Position numbers and translations under genes: made by a program | In this document: in pieces, positions 43,099 to 51,714 of the stretch | Numbering within the stretch: the first letter of the stretch is position 1 | How the letters are laid out: every line of letters starts with the position of its first letter | Assembly: GCF_023554255.2 (NCBI RefSeq) | Contig: NZ_JAMJWD020000004.1 | Span: 248,001-312,000, forward strand | Source of the DNA: Phyllobacterium sp. 21LDTY02-6 | Lineage (GTDB): Bacteria > Pseudomonadota > Alphaproteobacteria > Rhizobiales > Rhizobiaceae | Direction of reading: 5' to 3' | DNA: 64,000 bases | The notes under the pieces: generated by a model | Told to the model about the DNA's origin: nothing | The model's database searches: none | The model's input: the letters and a program-made list of their open reading frames with translations, nothing else

Positions 43099-43512
43099 TC
43101 AACCCCTGGCCGCGAAGGGAACGAGGCGTGCAGCGCCGGAGATGATTTCCTCACCGGTTCCGCTGTTGATACAGGAGACCTTGCAGATGGCGTCGTCGCC
43201 CTCGATCGCGGCAATCTCAGCACTTGCCTGCACGGACTGGCCGATGATGACGGGAGCGAGGAAAGACAGTTCAATGGAGCCAATGCGACGATCGGGGCCA
43301 CCGAGACGGTTGAGGCAGGTGGTTGCAAGAGCGCTGACGGCAAGCTCGAAGGATACCATGCCCATGGCGCCCGCCTTTTCTGCAGCGCGCGCATCGACAT
43401 AAAGCGGGCCGAGATTGCCGCTGATACCGGTGAACATTGCCTGTTCGGCGACCGTCATCGTCTTTCGGAAGGAAAAGGTCGCACCGACCGTCAGGGGGGA
43501 TTGCGTCGTCAT
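43099..43512 (-). CDS. MaoC-like hotdog protein lacking the catalytic Asp/His
   Basis: A 137-residue hotdog protein. At the place of the hydratase motif it reads SGNLGPLYVD: Asn33 instead of Asp and Tyr38 instead of His. It therefore should not hydrate by itself and probably serves as the structural half of a heterodimer with the product of 42660-43094. The rest (GMVSFELAVSALATTCL, IELSFLAPVIIGQSVQ) matches the family well. It sits 12 bases below the acyl-CoA dehydrogenase gene. Confidence 0.83.
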   Translation of the reverse strand: MTTQSPLTVGATFSFRKTMTVAEQAMFTGISGNLGPLYVDARAAEKAGAMGMVSFELAVSALATTCLNRLGGPDRRIGSIELSFLAPVIIGQSVQASAEIAAIEGDDAICKVSCINSGTGEEIISGAARLVPFAARG

Positions 43513-43524
43513 CAGAAGTCTTCC

Positions 43525-44688
43525 TTAGATATTGAGGCCGTTCTTGATCGTGCTGCGGGCAATCAGCATGCGATGAATTTCGGACGTTCCGTCATAGATG
43601 CGGGTGACGCGTGCATCGCGATACATCCGCTCCAGGGGCAGTTCCTTGGTAAAGCCCATCCCGCCGAACACCTGGATGGCGCGGTCGACGACACGGCCCT
43701 GCATTTCGGATGCCGCAACCTTGATCATCGACACCTTGTCGCGTGGCTCCATGCCCTGATCGATTTCCCATGCGGCGTTGAGCACCATCATCTTGACGCC
43801 AAATATCTCGATGGCGCTGTCTGCAATCAGCTTCTGCACCATCTGGAAATCGCCTATCGCCTGGCCGAACTGCCTGCGCTCGCTGGCATAGGTACGCATC
43901 ATTTCGAGCGCACGGGTCGCCATACCGACAGCGCGGGCGCCGATATGCGCAAGTCGAATTTCGAGGACGCTCTTCATGATCAGTCTAAAGCCGTTTCCGA
44001 CCTCGCCGAGCACGGCGGATGCTGGAATGCGGCAGTTCTCGAAAGCAAGTTCCGCATGACCGTAGCCCCTATGCCCCATCATCGGCTGGGTGCGGGCCAC
44101 CTTGAAGCCGGCCGATCCCTTGTCGACCAGGAAAAGCGTGATGCCGCCGCGAGCCCGCTTTTCCTTGTCCGTCAGCGCCATGACGATCACATAGTCGGCA
44201 ATATCGCCATCGCTGATGAAATGCTTGGTGCCATTGAGCACCCATTCATCGCCATCGAGCTCCGCCGTCGTGCTGATCGAGGCCGCATCCGACCCCGCGC
44301 CCGGCTCGGTGATCGCCATGGCGCAAATCTTGTCGCCCCGCACGGTCGGCAGAAGATATTTCTCGCGCTGATCGCCCTCGCAGGCCAGCAACATCGGATA
44401 TACCTGCCCGAACACGCGGCGGATCAAGGCATCCGAGGTCTTGCCGAACTCCTCTTCGACCAGGCAATGATCGATGCAGGAAAGGCCGCCGCCACCGACA
44501 TCTTCCGGCATGTTCATCGCATAAAGGCCGAGCTGCTGCGCCTTGGCTTTGACGCGTGCCAGCTTCTCGGGCGGAATGCGGGCGTCGTGTTCCGTCGCTT
44601 CCTCAAGCGGCTGAACCTCGGTCTCAACGAATTTGCGGACAGTATCGACCAGCAGCCGGCTATCGTCCGTCAGCGAAAAGTTTATCAT
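43525..44688 (-). CDS. Acyl-CoA dehydrogenase
   Basis: A 387-residue FAD flavoprotein from ATG 44688 (MINFSLTDDSR), with GGAAGA upstream. Signatures are AITEPGAGSDAAS (FAD/substrate), RQFGQAIGDFQ and QVFGGMGFTKELPLERMYRDAR. The C-terminal catalytic segment reads RIYDGTSEIHRM: the base position that is Glu in medium-chain enzymes (IYEGT) is Asp366. It introduces a double bond in an acyl-CoA and passes electrons to ETF. Between the CoA-transferase and hydratase genes, it completes a CoA-activation, oxidation, hydration sequence. Confidence 0.92.
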   Translation of the reverse strand: MINFSLTDDSRLLVDTVRKFVETEVQPLEEATEHDARIPPEKLARVKAKAQQLGLYAMNMPEDVGGGGLSCIDHCLVEEEFGKTSDALIRRVFGQVYPMLLACEGDQREKYLLPTVRGDKICAMAITEPGAGSDAASISTTAELDGDEWVLNGTKHFISDGDIADYVIVMALTDKEKRARGGITLFLVDKGSAGFKVARTQPMMGHRGYGHAELAFENCRIPASAVLGEVGNGFRLIMKSVLEIRLAHIGARAVGMATRALEMMRTYASERRQFGQAIGDFQMVQKLIADSAIEIFGVKMMVLNAAWEIDQGMEPRDKVSMIKVAASEMQGRVVDRAIQVFGGMGFTKELPLERMYRDARVTRIYDGTSEIHRMLIARSTIKNGLNI

Positions 44689-44714
44689 CTTGTCTTCCAA
44701 TCGGCCCGAAGGCG

Positions 44715-45935
44715 TTATCCCTGATGTGATCGACCCGTTTCGGCCTGTCCGATCACACCCATTTCGATCAGCCTGTCCTGCCTCTCGGCCGACATGCCCA
44801 GTTCCGTCATGATCTCCCGACTGTCCGTTCCGGCATAAAGCGGCATGCGCCGCATGGCTGGCGAACCCCCGTCATAGCGCAGGGGATGGTTGATCAGTGT
44901 CGCTGTCTTGCCGTTAACCTCGATCTCGCCGAAAACGCCCATATGCCTTGCCTGCGGATCGTCCAACAGATCCTCGTAAGACTGCACGCGCTCAAACCAG
45001 ACACCGTGGCTGTTGAACAGGCTCTCGACATCGGCAAAACAGAGCGGTGCAAGGATCCCGGCCAGGGTCGCCGCATAGCGGTCCCGCTCGGCATAGCGGT
45101 CGATCGAGCGCAACTGCCGCAATATGTCGCTGTCAAGCGCATCGGCAAGCTTCGTGGCATCGTTCATCGACAGCACGATGCGCGCATCGGCAAGCGTGTA
45201 GAGCCCGTAAGGCGCATCATGATACCAGCTGCCGCAATTGCGACCGCGCTTGAGCTTGCTCGCCCGATCGGGCGCGGCATAATATTTGGTCAGCGCTTCC
45301 ACCTGAAGGTCGATCGCAGCCGCAAACAGGCTCGATTCCACTCTGGCTCCCTCGCCTGTCTGCAGCCGGCGCACATAGGCGCCGAGCACGCCCATGGCAA
45401 GCAGCGAGCCGCCATGCTGGTCGATTACGGCAGCGCCAACGACCGAGGGACCTTCCTCCCCGCCGCCGGTTGCCGCCACCAGTCCCGAACGCGCCTGCAT
45501 CAGCAGATCCTGGCCCGGCCGCTTGGCTGCCGGCCCGGTTGCCCCAAGCCCGGAGGCAGACGCATAGATGATCGTCGGATTGAACGCGCGCACCGCCTCA
45601 TAGCCAAGACCCAACCTATCGAGCACCCCGGGCCGGTAGTTCTCCACCAGCACGTCGGCGTCCGCGATCAATGCGCGTGCGATCGCCAGGCCTTCTTCGG
45701 ATTTCAGGTCGATGGCGATCGACCGCTTGTTGCGGTTTACCGCCAGTGAAAAGGCACTGACATCGGTAACCCAGGAATTGCCTCCGGACCAGTGCCGCTC
45801 GAAGGCGCCTTTGAGCGGCTCGACCTTGATGACATCGGCCCCCATATCGGCAAGGTACTGGCAGCAGGCCGGTCCCTGCAGATAGTGGCAGAAACTGATG
45901 ACCTTCATCCCGATCTTCATCGAACCCGCCATCAT
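44715..45935 (-). CDS. Family III (CaiB/BaiF) CoA-transferase, copy B
   Basis: A 406-residue CoA-transferase. LADMGADVIKVEP, VNRNKRSIAIDLK, VENYRPGVLDRLGLGYE and RPGQDLLMQARSGL are standard. The catalytic Asp is Asp172 in AAVIDQHGGS. Its ATG overlaps the stop of the upstream CoA-transferase gene by four bases (ATGA). The two tandem copies share a plan but are clearly diverged, as in heterodimeric enzymes such as benzylsuccinate CoA-transferase. It activates a carboxylic acid with CoA from a donor such as succinyl-CoA. Confidence 0.92.
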   Translation of the reverse strand: MMAGSMKIGMKVISFCHYLQGPACCQYLADMGADVIKVEPLKGAFERHWSGGNSWVTDVSAFSLAVNRNKRSIAIDLKSEEGLAIARALIADADVLVENYRPGVLDRLGLGYEAVRAFNPTIIYASASGLGATGPAAKRPGQDLLMQARSGLVAATGGGEEGPSVVGAAVIDQHGGSLLAMGVLGAYVRRLQTGEGARVESSLFAAAIDLQVEALTKYYAAPDRASKLKRGRNCGSWYHDAPYGLYTLADARIVLSMNDATKLADALDSDILRQLRSIDRYAERDRYAATLAGILAPLCFADVESLFNSHGVWFERVQSYEDLLDDPQARHMGVFGEIEVNGKTATLINHPLRYDGGSPAMRRMPLYAGTDSREIMTELGMSAERQDRLIEMGVIGQAETGRSHQG

Positions 45936-47119
45936 TGCACTCCGACGGCGGATGCCGCGAAAAGCGCCTCGATCTCGGCCTCGCTGTAGCCTGCCTCGCC
46001 AAGGACCTCGCGGGTCTGGGCGCCGAGGCGCTGCGGCACAAGCTTGATTTCGGGAGACTTGCCGTCATAGCGGGCCGGGTGCATGACCATCGTCACGTTC
46101 TGGCCATAAGCGCCTTCGACGGTCTTGAAGGCTTGCATGTGCTCAAGCTGCGGGTCGGCCCGCAGGTCTTCATAGTCCTGAACCGGCGCATGCCAGATCT
46201 TGCCGGCCTCGAGCCCGGGCAGCCAGTCTGAAGTCGCCTTTTCCTTGAGCGTGTCAGCGACGAGACGGGTAATCTCCTCGCGACGGGCGAAACTGTCGGC
46301 ATCCGTGAAATCTTCGAGCGCCTTTATGCCGAGCGCCGCAGCAAGCGCCCTGGGCGCCGCCATCGACAGGGCGAGATGACCGTCGGCTGTCGCGTGGATG
46401 CCATAGGGACCGGGGGAAAACCACGACGCGATACCCGAGGGACCGCGCGAAGTGGGTGACGCGGCACCATTCAGCCAGGCCGTCAGCGGCTCGACCTGCA
46501 AGTCGATTGCCGCGAGGTAGAGATTCACCTCGACAAGTCGGCCAGCCCCTGTCTTCGCCTTGGCAAACAGAGCGGCCAGGATCGCCATCGCATAGAGCGA
46601 GGCTGCGTGCTGGTCGACGATCACGGCCCCCACGGGCGTCGGCGCTCCGTCTGCCCGGCCGGTACGAGCAGCGAGACCGGACATCGCCTGCAGGAGCAGG
46701 TCCTGGCCCGGCCGGTCGCGATAGGGACCGTCGCCGCCGAAACCCGTCGCGACAGCATATATGATGCCGGGATTGATGGCTTTCAGCGCTTCGTAACCGA
46801 GACCGAGCTTTTCCATCGTGCCGGGCCGAAAATTCTCCATCACCACGTCGGCCGTCGCAACCAGCTTCTTCACGGCCGCGAGCCCTTGCGGGTTCTTCAG
46901 GTCGACCGCAATGCTGCGCTTGTTGCGGCCAGTCGCCAGATGATTGACGCTGTCTCCTTCGACGAAACGGTTGGCAACAGCCCAATTGCGCTGGAAAGCG
47001 CCCTCGACAGGCTCCACGGCGATGACATCCGCTCCCAGATCGGCGAGCGTCTGGGCAGCGAGCGGACCTGCCAGGAAGTGATTGAAGCTGAGGATCTTAA
47101 CGCCGCTCAAGAGAGTCAT
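45932..47119 (-). CDS. Family III (CaiB/BaiF) CoA-transferase, copy A
   Basis: A 395-residue CoA-transferase from ATG 47119 (MTLLSGVKILSFNHFLAGP). GTG 47131 is an alternative start. Catalytic Asp169 is in VIVDQHAAS, and MENFRPGTMEKLGLGYE and RPGQDLLLQAMSGLAARTG are family marks. It is the first gene of the fourteen-gene minus-strand group. The divergent LysR gene and three palindromes lie immediately upstream. It is coupled to copy B by a four-base overlap, suggesting equimolar production and a possible heterodimer. Confidence 0.92.
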   Translation of the reverse strand: MTLLSGVKILSFNHFLAGPLAAQTLADLGADVIAVEPVEGAFQRNWAVANRFVEGDSVNHLATGRNKRSIAVDLKNPQGLAAVKKLVATADVVMENFRPGTMEKLGLGYEALKAINPGIIYAVATGFGGDGPYRDRPGQDLLLQAMSGLAARTGRADGAPTPVGAVIVDQHAASLYAMAILAALFAKAKTGAGRLVEVNLYLAAIDLQVEPLTAWLNGAASPTSRGPSGIASWFSPGPYGIHATADGHLALSMAAPRALAAALGIKALEDFTDADSFARREEITRLVADTLKEKATSDWLPGLEAGKIWHAPVQDYEDLRADPQLEHMQAFKTVEGAYGQNVTMVMHPARYDGKSPEIKLVPQRLGAQTREVLGEAGYSEAEIEALFAASAVGVQ

Positions 47120-47237
47120 CGACACACGCACGCCTTCTAGCTCTGACTATTTTTTACTCAGAGGCAAGCCGTGCCGCCGAATGAGGCAATTATAGGAGGG
47201 CGAATTCATACATGACAATATCGACGTCAATTATATT

Positions 47238-47280
47238 ATTCATTGAATTCATATTCTCGTTGAATATATTTCATTGAAAT
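47238..47280. promoter_or_regulatory. Array of three phased dyads, candidate LysR operators
   Basis: ATTCATTGAAT (47238-47248), ATATTC-N5-GAATAT (47251-47267) and ATTTCATTGAAAT (47268-47280) are perfect inverted repeats with centres about 16 bases apart. They occupy the AT-rich region between the CoA-transferase operon (start 47119) and the divergent LysR gene (start 47309), where a LysR tetramer is expected to bind. Confidence 0.55.
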
Positions 47281-47308
47281 AGCTGCCTTTTTCGAGGATC
47301 GCGATGCG

Positions 47309-48232
47309 ATGAACTTACGTCAATTGGAAATTCTGGCGGCTGTGGTGCGGACCCACTCGACCATCGCGGCAGCGCAGGATCTCGGAATGTCCCAGCCGGC
47401 CGTCTCCAATTCCATCAAAAGCGCCGAAGCCTCGCTCGGGTTCCTTCTGTTCGAGAGGGTCAATAATCGCCTCATACCGACGCCCGAGGCGCAGGTTCTG
47501 CTTGCCGATGCAGAACATCTCTTCCTGATGCGCGATGCAGTGATGCAGACAGCCAGTTACCTGAAGGCGGGGCGCAAGGGGAGCATCCGGGTGGCGGCGA
47601 CCGCCGAACTTTCGGAATCGCTCATGCCCCAGTTGATATCGCGGTTTCTGCAGAATCACCTCGGTGTCGATGTCTCGCTCGAGACGCACCGCTTGGACAC
47701 GGTCCTCAACTATGTAGAGACAGGCGTATCGGATATCGGCTTCGCCATGGAGCCCTATCCACGACCGACCCTGGACCAGACCCCGCTCGCCACGCTCGAC
47801 ATGGTCTGTGCGTTCTCCGCAAAGAGCGAACTGGGCAGGCTGCAGTTCGTCACGCCCGTCGATATCGACCAGATGCCGATGCTGAAGGCCGGCTCAGGCA
47901 GCCGCATCAACAAACTGATCGAGGAGGCCTTTCAGAAAAGCCGCGTGGCTTTCAACCCCAGCGTCGACGTCCGCTTCATGAACGTGGCCAGTTACTGCGT
48001 CGAGCAGGGCGTCGGCGTCGCCATCATCGATGAATTGACCGCGTCCTGCCGGCCTCACACTGCAATGCGCACCCTGCCATTTCGACCGCGCGTCCAGATC
48101 ACCCTCGCCGCTGTCAGCTCCAATTCGCGTCCTCAACAACGGCTGGTAAAATCATTGGTGAAATATGCGCGAGAGGAGATATCGCAGCGCCTGCGACAAG
48201 TGTCAAAAGAACGCTCCCTAAAGGGAACGTAG
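47309..48232 (+). CDS. LysR-family transcriptional regulator of the CoA-transferase operon
   Basis: A 307-residue LysR protein. It opens MNLRQLEILAAVVRTHSTIAAAQDLGMSQ-like, followed by PAVSNSIKSAEASLGFLLFERVNNRL, the winged helix. The effector domain has IRVAATAELSESLMPQL and AGSGSRINKLIEEAF. The divergent arrangement with the minus-strand catabolic group and the palindromes between them make it the probable activator of that group, with an intermediate of the pathway as inducer. Confidence 0.92.
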   Translation: MNLRQLEILAAVVRTHSTIAAAQDLGMSQPAVSNSIKSAEASLGFLLFERVNNRLIPTPEAQVLLADAEHLFLMRDAVMQTASYLKAGRKGSIRVAATAELSESLMPQLISRFLQNHLGVDVSLETHRLDTVLNYVETGVSDIGFAMEPYPRPTLDQTPLATLDMVCAFSAKSELGRLQFVTPVDIDQMPMLKAGSGSRINKLIEEAFQKSRVAFNPSVDVRFMNVASYCVEQGVGVAIIDELTASCRPHTAMRTLPFRPRVQITLAAVSSNSRPQQRLVKSLVKYAREEISQRLRQVSKERSLKGT

Positions 48233-48326
48233 CTCACATTTCCCCGTCGCCTTTGAAAACTTGGCCCTTGTAGTCATGTCGAACCTCTTCAGCGGCGTCG
48301 GCCTGAATTGCGAGATGCGTCTAAAA

Positions 48327-49754
48327 TCACTTGAACCCACCACCCTTCCGTTGCTTCGTGGAAGCGTAGGTGTCTCCCAGTTGTCCCGCCAGTTCGTAAC
48401 GGGCCCGGCTTAGGCTGACCAGGCCGGCAGTCGCCGCGCAGCCGGCAGAAATGGCCACCGCAGATTCCAGTGCAGCGGAGAGCGGCAGCGTTGCGAAGAT
48501 GATTGACATCGAGATTCCACCCAAGGTCTGGCCGAGAAGCCGCGCGGTGCCCTGCATAGCGCCGGCCGCGCCGTTTCGCGCTTTCGGTGCGGAAAGGAGC
48601 AGAACCCGGTTGTTCGGCGTCTGGAACAGTCCGAATCCGAGGCCGGCAATCACCGTGCCGGCCAGAAATGCGATACCTCTCGGATCGGCCGGGCTGAAAG
48701 CGGCAACAAGGAGGCCGACGCTCATCAGCATCCCGCCTGTGGCGCAAAGCCATGCGGTCTTGACACGGTTTGCCAGACGCCCCGAAACCGGTGCGATGAT
48801 CGCGGTCGCAATGGGCCAGGGCATCATGTAGAGCCCGGCCGAAACTGGTGTCATGTGCATTGTGTGCTGAAGATAGAAGGGGAGCGCGATGTAACTCAAC
48901 ATCTGGCCGCAGAAGCAGGATATCGAGGCGATGACCGCCACTCGGAATGCCGGTGCCGCCAGCAGATCCGTCGGAATGATCGGCGCCTCGCTACTGCGTT
49001 CCAGGCGCAGCAGGACAAGAAGGCAAGCGACCGAGGCGGCGACGAGGACCGCACCGCTCACCGGCGCGGTCGCTATCTGGTCGGCACCGCAGAAGAACAG
49101 GATGAACATCAGTGTGTTGGCCAGCAATGCCTTCGCGTTCAACTTCCGCTTTTTGCCCTCGACTTGCGCCAGCAAGCCGCCGCCGATGAGAACGATGGCG
49201 CCAAGAGGTATATTGACCGCAAACAACCAGGGCCAGGTCGTGACGGAAAGGACGGCGCCAGCAATTCCGGGGCCTGCCGCGGAAGAAATGGCAATAACCA
49301 TGGCGTTGACGCCTATGATCGGACCAAGCATGTGCTGCGGCAACACCGAACGCAGGTTCATCATGGCGAGCGCCATGATCGCGCCCGCGCCAATACCCTG
49401 CACGAAACGAGCCAGGATTAGGACGGGAAGGTCGCCCGCGAAGGCGCAGGCCGCGGAAGCTGCAGTGAACAATGCGACGCCAATCAAGAAGACCCGCCGC
49501 GGGCCGTAGATTTCGCCCAGCGCGCCACACGGAAGAAGGGCCACCAGCACGGCCAGCTGATAGGCCGAGACCACCCATACGGTGCTTTCCGCCTGCGCGT
49601 GCAGCGAGAGCGCGATAGACGGCAAGGCGACGTTGGCAATGGCTCCGTCCAGGACGACGAGAACGGCCGCTAAAAGTATGAATATTGTGGCCAGGTACCG
49701 TCGAGGCGATGCCAGGCCGTCATTTGAAAGCGGCGCAGTGGAGGTGATGGACAT
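48327..49754 (-). CDS. MFS transporter, DHA2 (EmrB/QacA-like) family
   Basis: A 475-residue membrane protein with about 14 hydrophobic segments. Family marks are LDGAIANVALPSIALSL in helix 1 (Asp), VVSAYQLAVLVALLPCGALGEIYGPRRVFL (motif A), and ARFVQGIGAGAIMALAM (motif B). Motif C-like SSAAGPGIAGAVLSVTTWPWLFAVNIP is in helix 5. It exports drugs or metabolites by proton antiport. It is divergent from the LysR gene at 49866, with a dyad between them. Confidence 0.9.
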   Translation of the reverse strand: MSITSTAPLSNDGLASPRRYLATIFILLAAVLVVLDGAIANVALPSIALSLHAQAESTVWVVSAYQLAVLVALLPCGALGEIYGPRRVFLIGVALFTAASAACAFAGDLPVLILARFVQGIGAGAIMALAMMNLRSVLPQHMLGPIIGVNAMVIAISSAAGPGIAGAVLSVTTWPWLFAVNIPLGAIVLIGGGLLAQVEGKKRKLNAKALLANTLMFILFFCGADQIATAPVSGAVLVAASVACLLVLLRLERSSEAPIIPTDLLAAPAFRVAVIASISCFCGQMLSYIALPFYLQHTMHMTPVSAGLYMMPWPIATAIIAPVSGRLANRVKTAWLCATGGMLMSVGLLVAAFSPADPRGIAFLAGTVIAGLGFGLFQTPNNRVLLLSAPKARNGAAGAMQGTARLLGQTLGGISMSIIFATLPLSAALESAVAISAGCAATAGLVSLSRARYELAGQLGDTYASTKQRKGGGFK

Positions 49755-49829
49755 AGAGAAACTCCCAGTCGTTGCCGGATGACCGACTAGTTAGCGCCAA
49801 TCGGATGATGGCGCCAGACGCAACGAAGT

Positions 49830-49842
49830 CAACTGACAGTTG
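49830..49842. promoter_or_regulatory. Candidate LysR operator CAACT-GAC-AGTTG
   Basis: A perfect 5+5 inverted repeat with a 3-base spacer in the 111-base divergent region between the MFS gene (start 49754) and the LysR gene (start 49866). It is called by symmetry and position only. Confidence 0.4.
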
Positions 49843-49865
49843 CGTACAACGCCATACTTGAGTAA

Positions 49866-50774
49866 ATGAGCAATATGTCCGATCTCGACCTCAACCTTTT
49901 GGTGGCGCTGGATGCCTTGCTGCAGGAAAAAAGCGTGACTGCCGCCGCGCGCCGGCTCGGCCTCAGTACGTCCGCCATGAGCCGGACGCTGTCGCGGTTG
50001 AGGGCGAGGCTAGGCGATCCGATCCTGGTACCGGCGGGGCGTGGCATGGTTGCGACCCAGCATGCCTTGGCGATTGCCGCCGACGTGCATTCGTTGAGGG
50101 CCGCCGTGCAAACCGTGCTCAGTCCAGCATCGACCGTCGATATCCGGGACGTACGGCGCCATTTCACCATCCGTGCCAATGAGGCATTCGTGCTTATCTT
50201 CGCCGCCGACCTGAGCGCCGCTGTGGCCGACGCGGCCCCAGGAATAAAGCTTCGGTTTGCGCCGAGGTCGGACAAGGATGTTCAATCCCTGCGAGACGCC
50301 GCAGTGGATCTGGACATCGGCGTCCTCCCGTCGGAGAGTGGAGAACTGCGTTGCCAGACCCTTTTCGAAGACCGGTACGTCGGTCTCGCAAAGACAGGTC
50401 ACCCGATTTTCGATGCCAAGCAGATCACGATCGGAAGCTATGCCGCCTGGGGACACGTGGTCTTTTCACCGCAGGCGGATTTTGCCGGTCCGGTTGACAG
50501 GGCGCTCGCTGAACTCGGCGTTTACCGCGATGTCAGGCTAATAGTGCCAAGCTTTCCAGCGGTGATCGCCGTCGCGGCGGCATCCGATTTGATCGGCGCG
50601 ATTCCGAAGTCGTATCATAAATCCGCCGCCACCAGCCAGATCAGGACATTCGAGCTGCCGGTCGCCGTTCCGAGTTTCGACATCGTACAGGCGTGGCACC
50701 CGCGTATGGATGCCGACCCCGTTCATCGTTGGCTGAGGGCGTTGATTTTTGAGACGTTCAAATCGATGAAATGA
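49866..50774 (+). CDS. LysR-family transcriptional regulator
   Basis: A 302-residue LysR protein of the NodD/NahR-like subgroup: MSDLDLNLLVALDALLQEKS, then SVTAAARRLGLSTSAMSRTLSRLR and an effector domain. ATG 49875 is an alternative start. It is divergent from the DHA2 exporter, which it probably regulates. Confidence 0.9.
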   Translation: MSNMSDLDLNLLVALDALLQEKSVTAAARRLGLSTSAMSRTLSRLRARLGDPILVPAGRGMVATQHALAIAADVHSLRAAVQTVLSPASTVDIRDVRRHFTIRANEAFVLIFAADLSAAVADAAPGIKLRFAPRSDKDVQSLRDAAVDLDIGVLPSESGELRCQTLFEDRYVGLAKTGHPIFDAKQITIGSYAAWGHVVFSPQADFAGPVDRALAELGVYRDVRLIVPSFPAVIAVAAASDLIGAIPKSYHKSAATSQIRTFELPVAVPSFDIVQAWHPRMDADPVHRWLRALIFETFKSMK

Positions 50775-50986
50775 GTACACCCTCGCTCATGACGGCTATC
50801 GGCGCAAACCTGAAGTCTGCGCCCAACGCGCTTTGCAAGGCGCAGCCGGTTGATTTACGGCACCAACCAGCCCAGTCGTCCGCCTGGCCGTGATGCAGTT
50901 GCTCGACCTTAAATTCTTGGAAGCACACGAGGATGCACTTCAATAGGGTCTGGCGAAACGGAAAATGGTTCCATCCGCGTCAGCGC

Positions 50987-51015
50987 TTGACAAGATTGAT
51001 GTACGCACCTCATCT
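50987..51015 (+). promoter_or_regulatory. Candidate promoter of the PNPOx-like gene
   Basis: A perfect TTGACA (50987-50992), a 17-base spacer and TCATCT (51010-51015) stand 36 bases upstream of the ATG at 51051. The 276-base region 50775-51050 holds no other gene I can support. Confidence 0.4.
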
Positions 51016-51050
51016 TGAGGCATTCAGAAATGTCCCTTGGGAGGAGAGGT

Positions 51051-51683
51051 ATGGACCCTAAATTCGTCATCGACAGCGAAGAAGCGTTGCGCGGCCTTTA
51101 CGCGGCCACGCATGACCTCGCCATACAGAAGTTTCAAGAAAGCCTTGGGGTACATGCGCAAGCGTTTATCCGACGTTCGCCGTTCCTTTGTCTGGGCACG
51201 CAGGATCTAAACGGCCGGGCGGATGTGAGCCCACGTGGCGACCCGCCCGGGTTCGTCAGTATTCTGGACGACAGGACATTGGCGATCCCTGACCGTCCAG
51301 GCAACAACCGGTTGGACAGCCTTACCAACATCATAGCAAATCCCGCTGTGGGGCTCTTGTTCATGATCCCAGGCTTCGACGACACCCTGCGCGTCAATGG
51401 AGTAGCACGCATCGTCACTGACCCGACTCTTCTCGGAACCATGTCTGTCAAAAACCGTGTGCCCACCCTCGCGATAGTGGTGCATGTCCGCGAGGTCTTC
51501 CTGCATTGCGCAAAGGCTCTCAGGCGCTCGCATCTCTGGGATACAGCCTACCATCAGGATCGCAAACAGATGCCGTCGCTGATCAAGATGATACTTGATG
51601 AAACGACCGGAGCGCCGGGAGAAGACGAAATGCGAAAGATCGATGCGGGTTTGGAGGAGGACTACAAGCAGACGATGTACTAG
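51051..51683 (+). CDS. Pyridoxamine 5'-phosphate oxidase-like FMN-binding protein
   Basis: A 210-residue split-barrel flavoprotein from ATG 51051 (MDPKFVIDSEEALRG), preceded by GGGAGGAG. SPFLCLGTQDLNGRADVSPRGDPPGFV, then DRPGNNRLDSLTNIIANPAVGLLFMIPG and TLRVNGVARI are the marks of the MSMEG_1061-type FMN/F420 split-barrel subfamily. Members reduce or bind small molecules using flavin; they are not vitamin B6 biosynthetic enzymes. The neighbouring small membrane zinc-ribbon gene starts 31 bases downstream. Confidence 0.85.
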   Translation: MDPKFVIDSEEALRGLYAATHDLAIQKFQESLGVHAQAFIRRSPFLCLGTQDLNGRADVSPRGDPPGFVSILDDRTLAIPDRPGNNRLDSLTNIIANPAVGLLFMIPGFDDTLRVNGVARIVTDPTLLGTMSVKNRVPTLAIVVHVREVFLHCAKALRRSHLWDTAYHQDRKQMPSLIKMILDETTGAPGEDEMRKIDAGLEEDYKQTMY

Positions 51684-51714
51684 AATCATCCATCTGCGAG
51701 TCCCGGTAAGGTCA

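Noticed and set aside
50758-50943. A 61-codon minus-strand frame between LysR and PNPOx-like genes
   Set aside because: No ribosome site, no family pattern, and it overlaps the end of the LysR gene.
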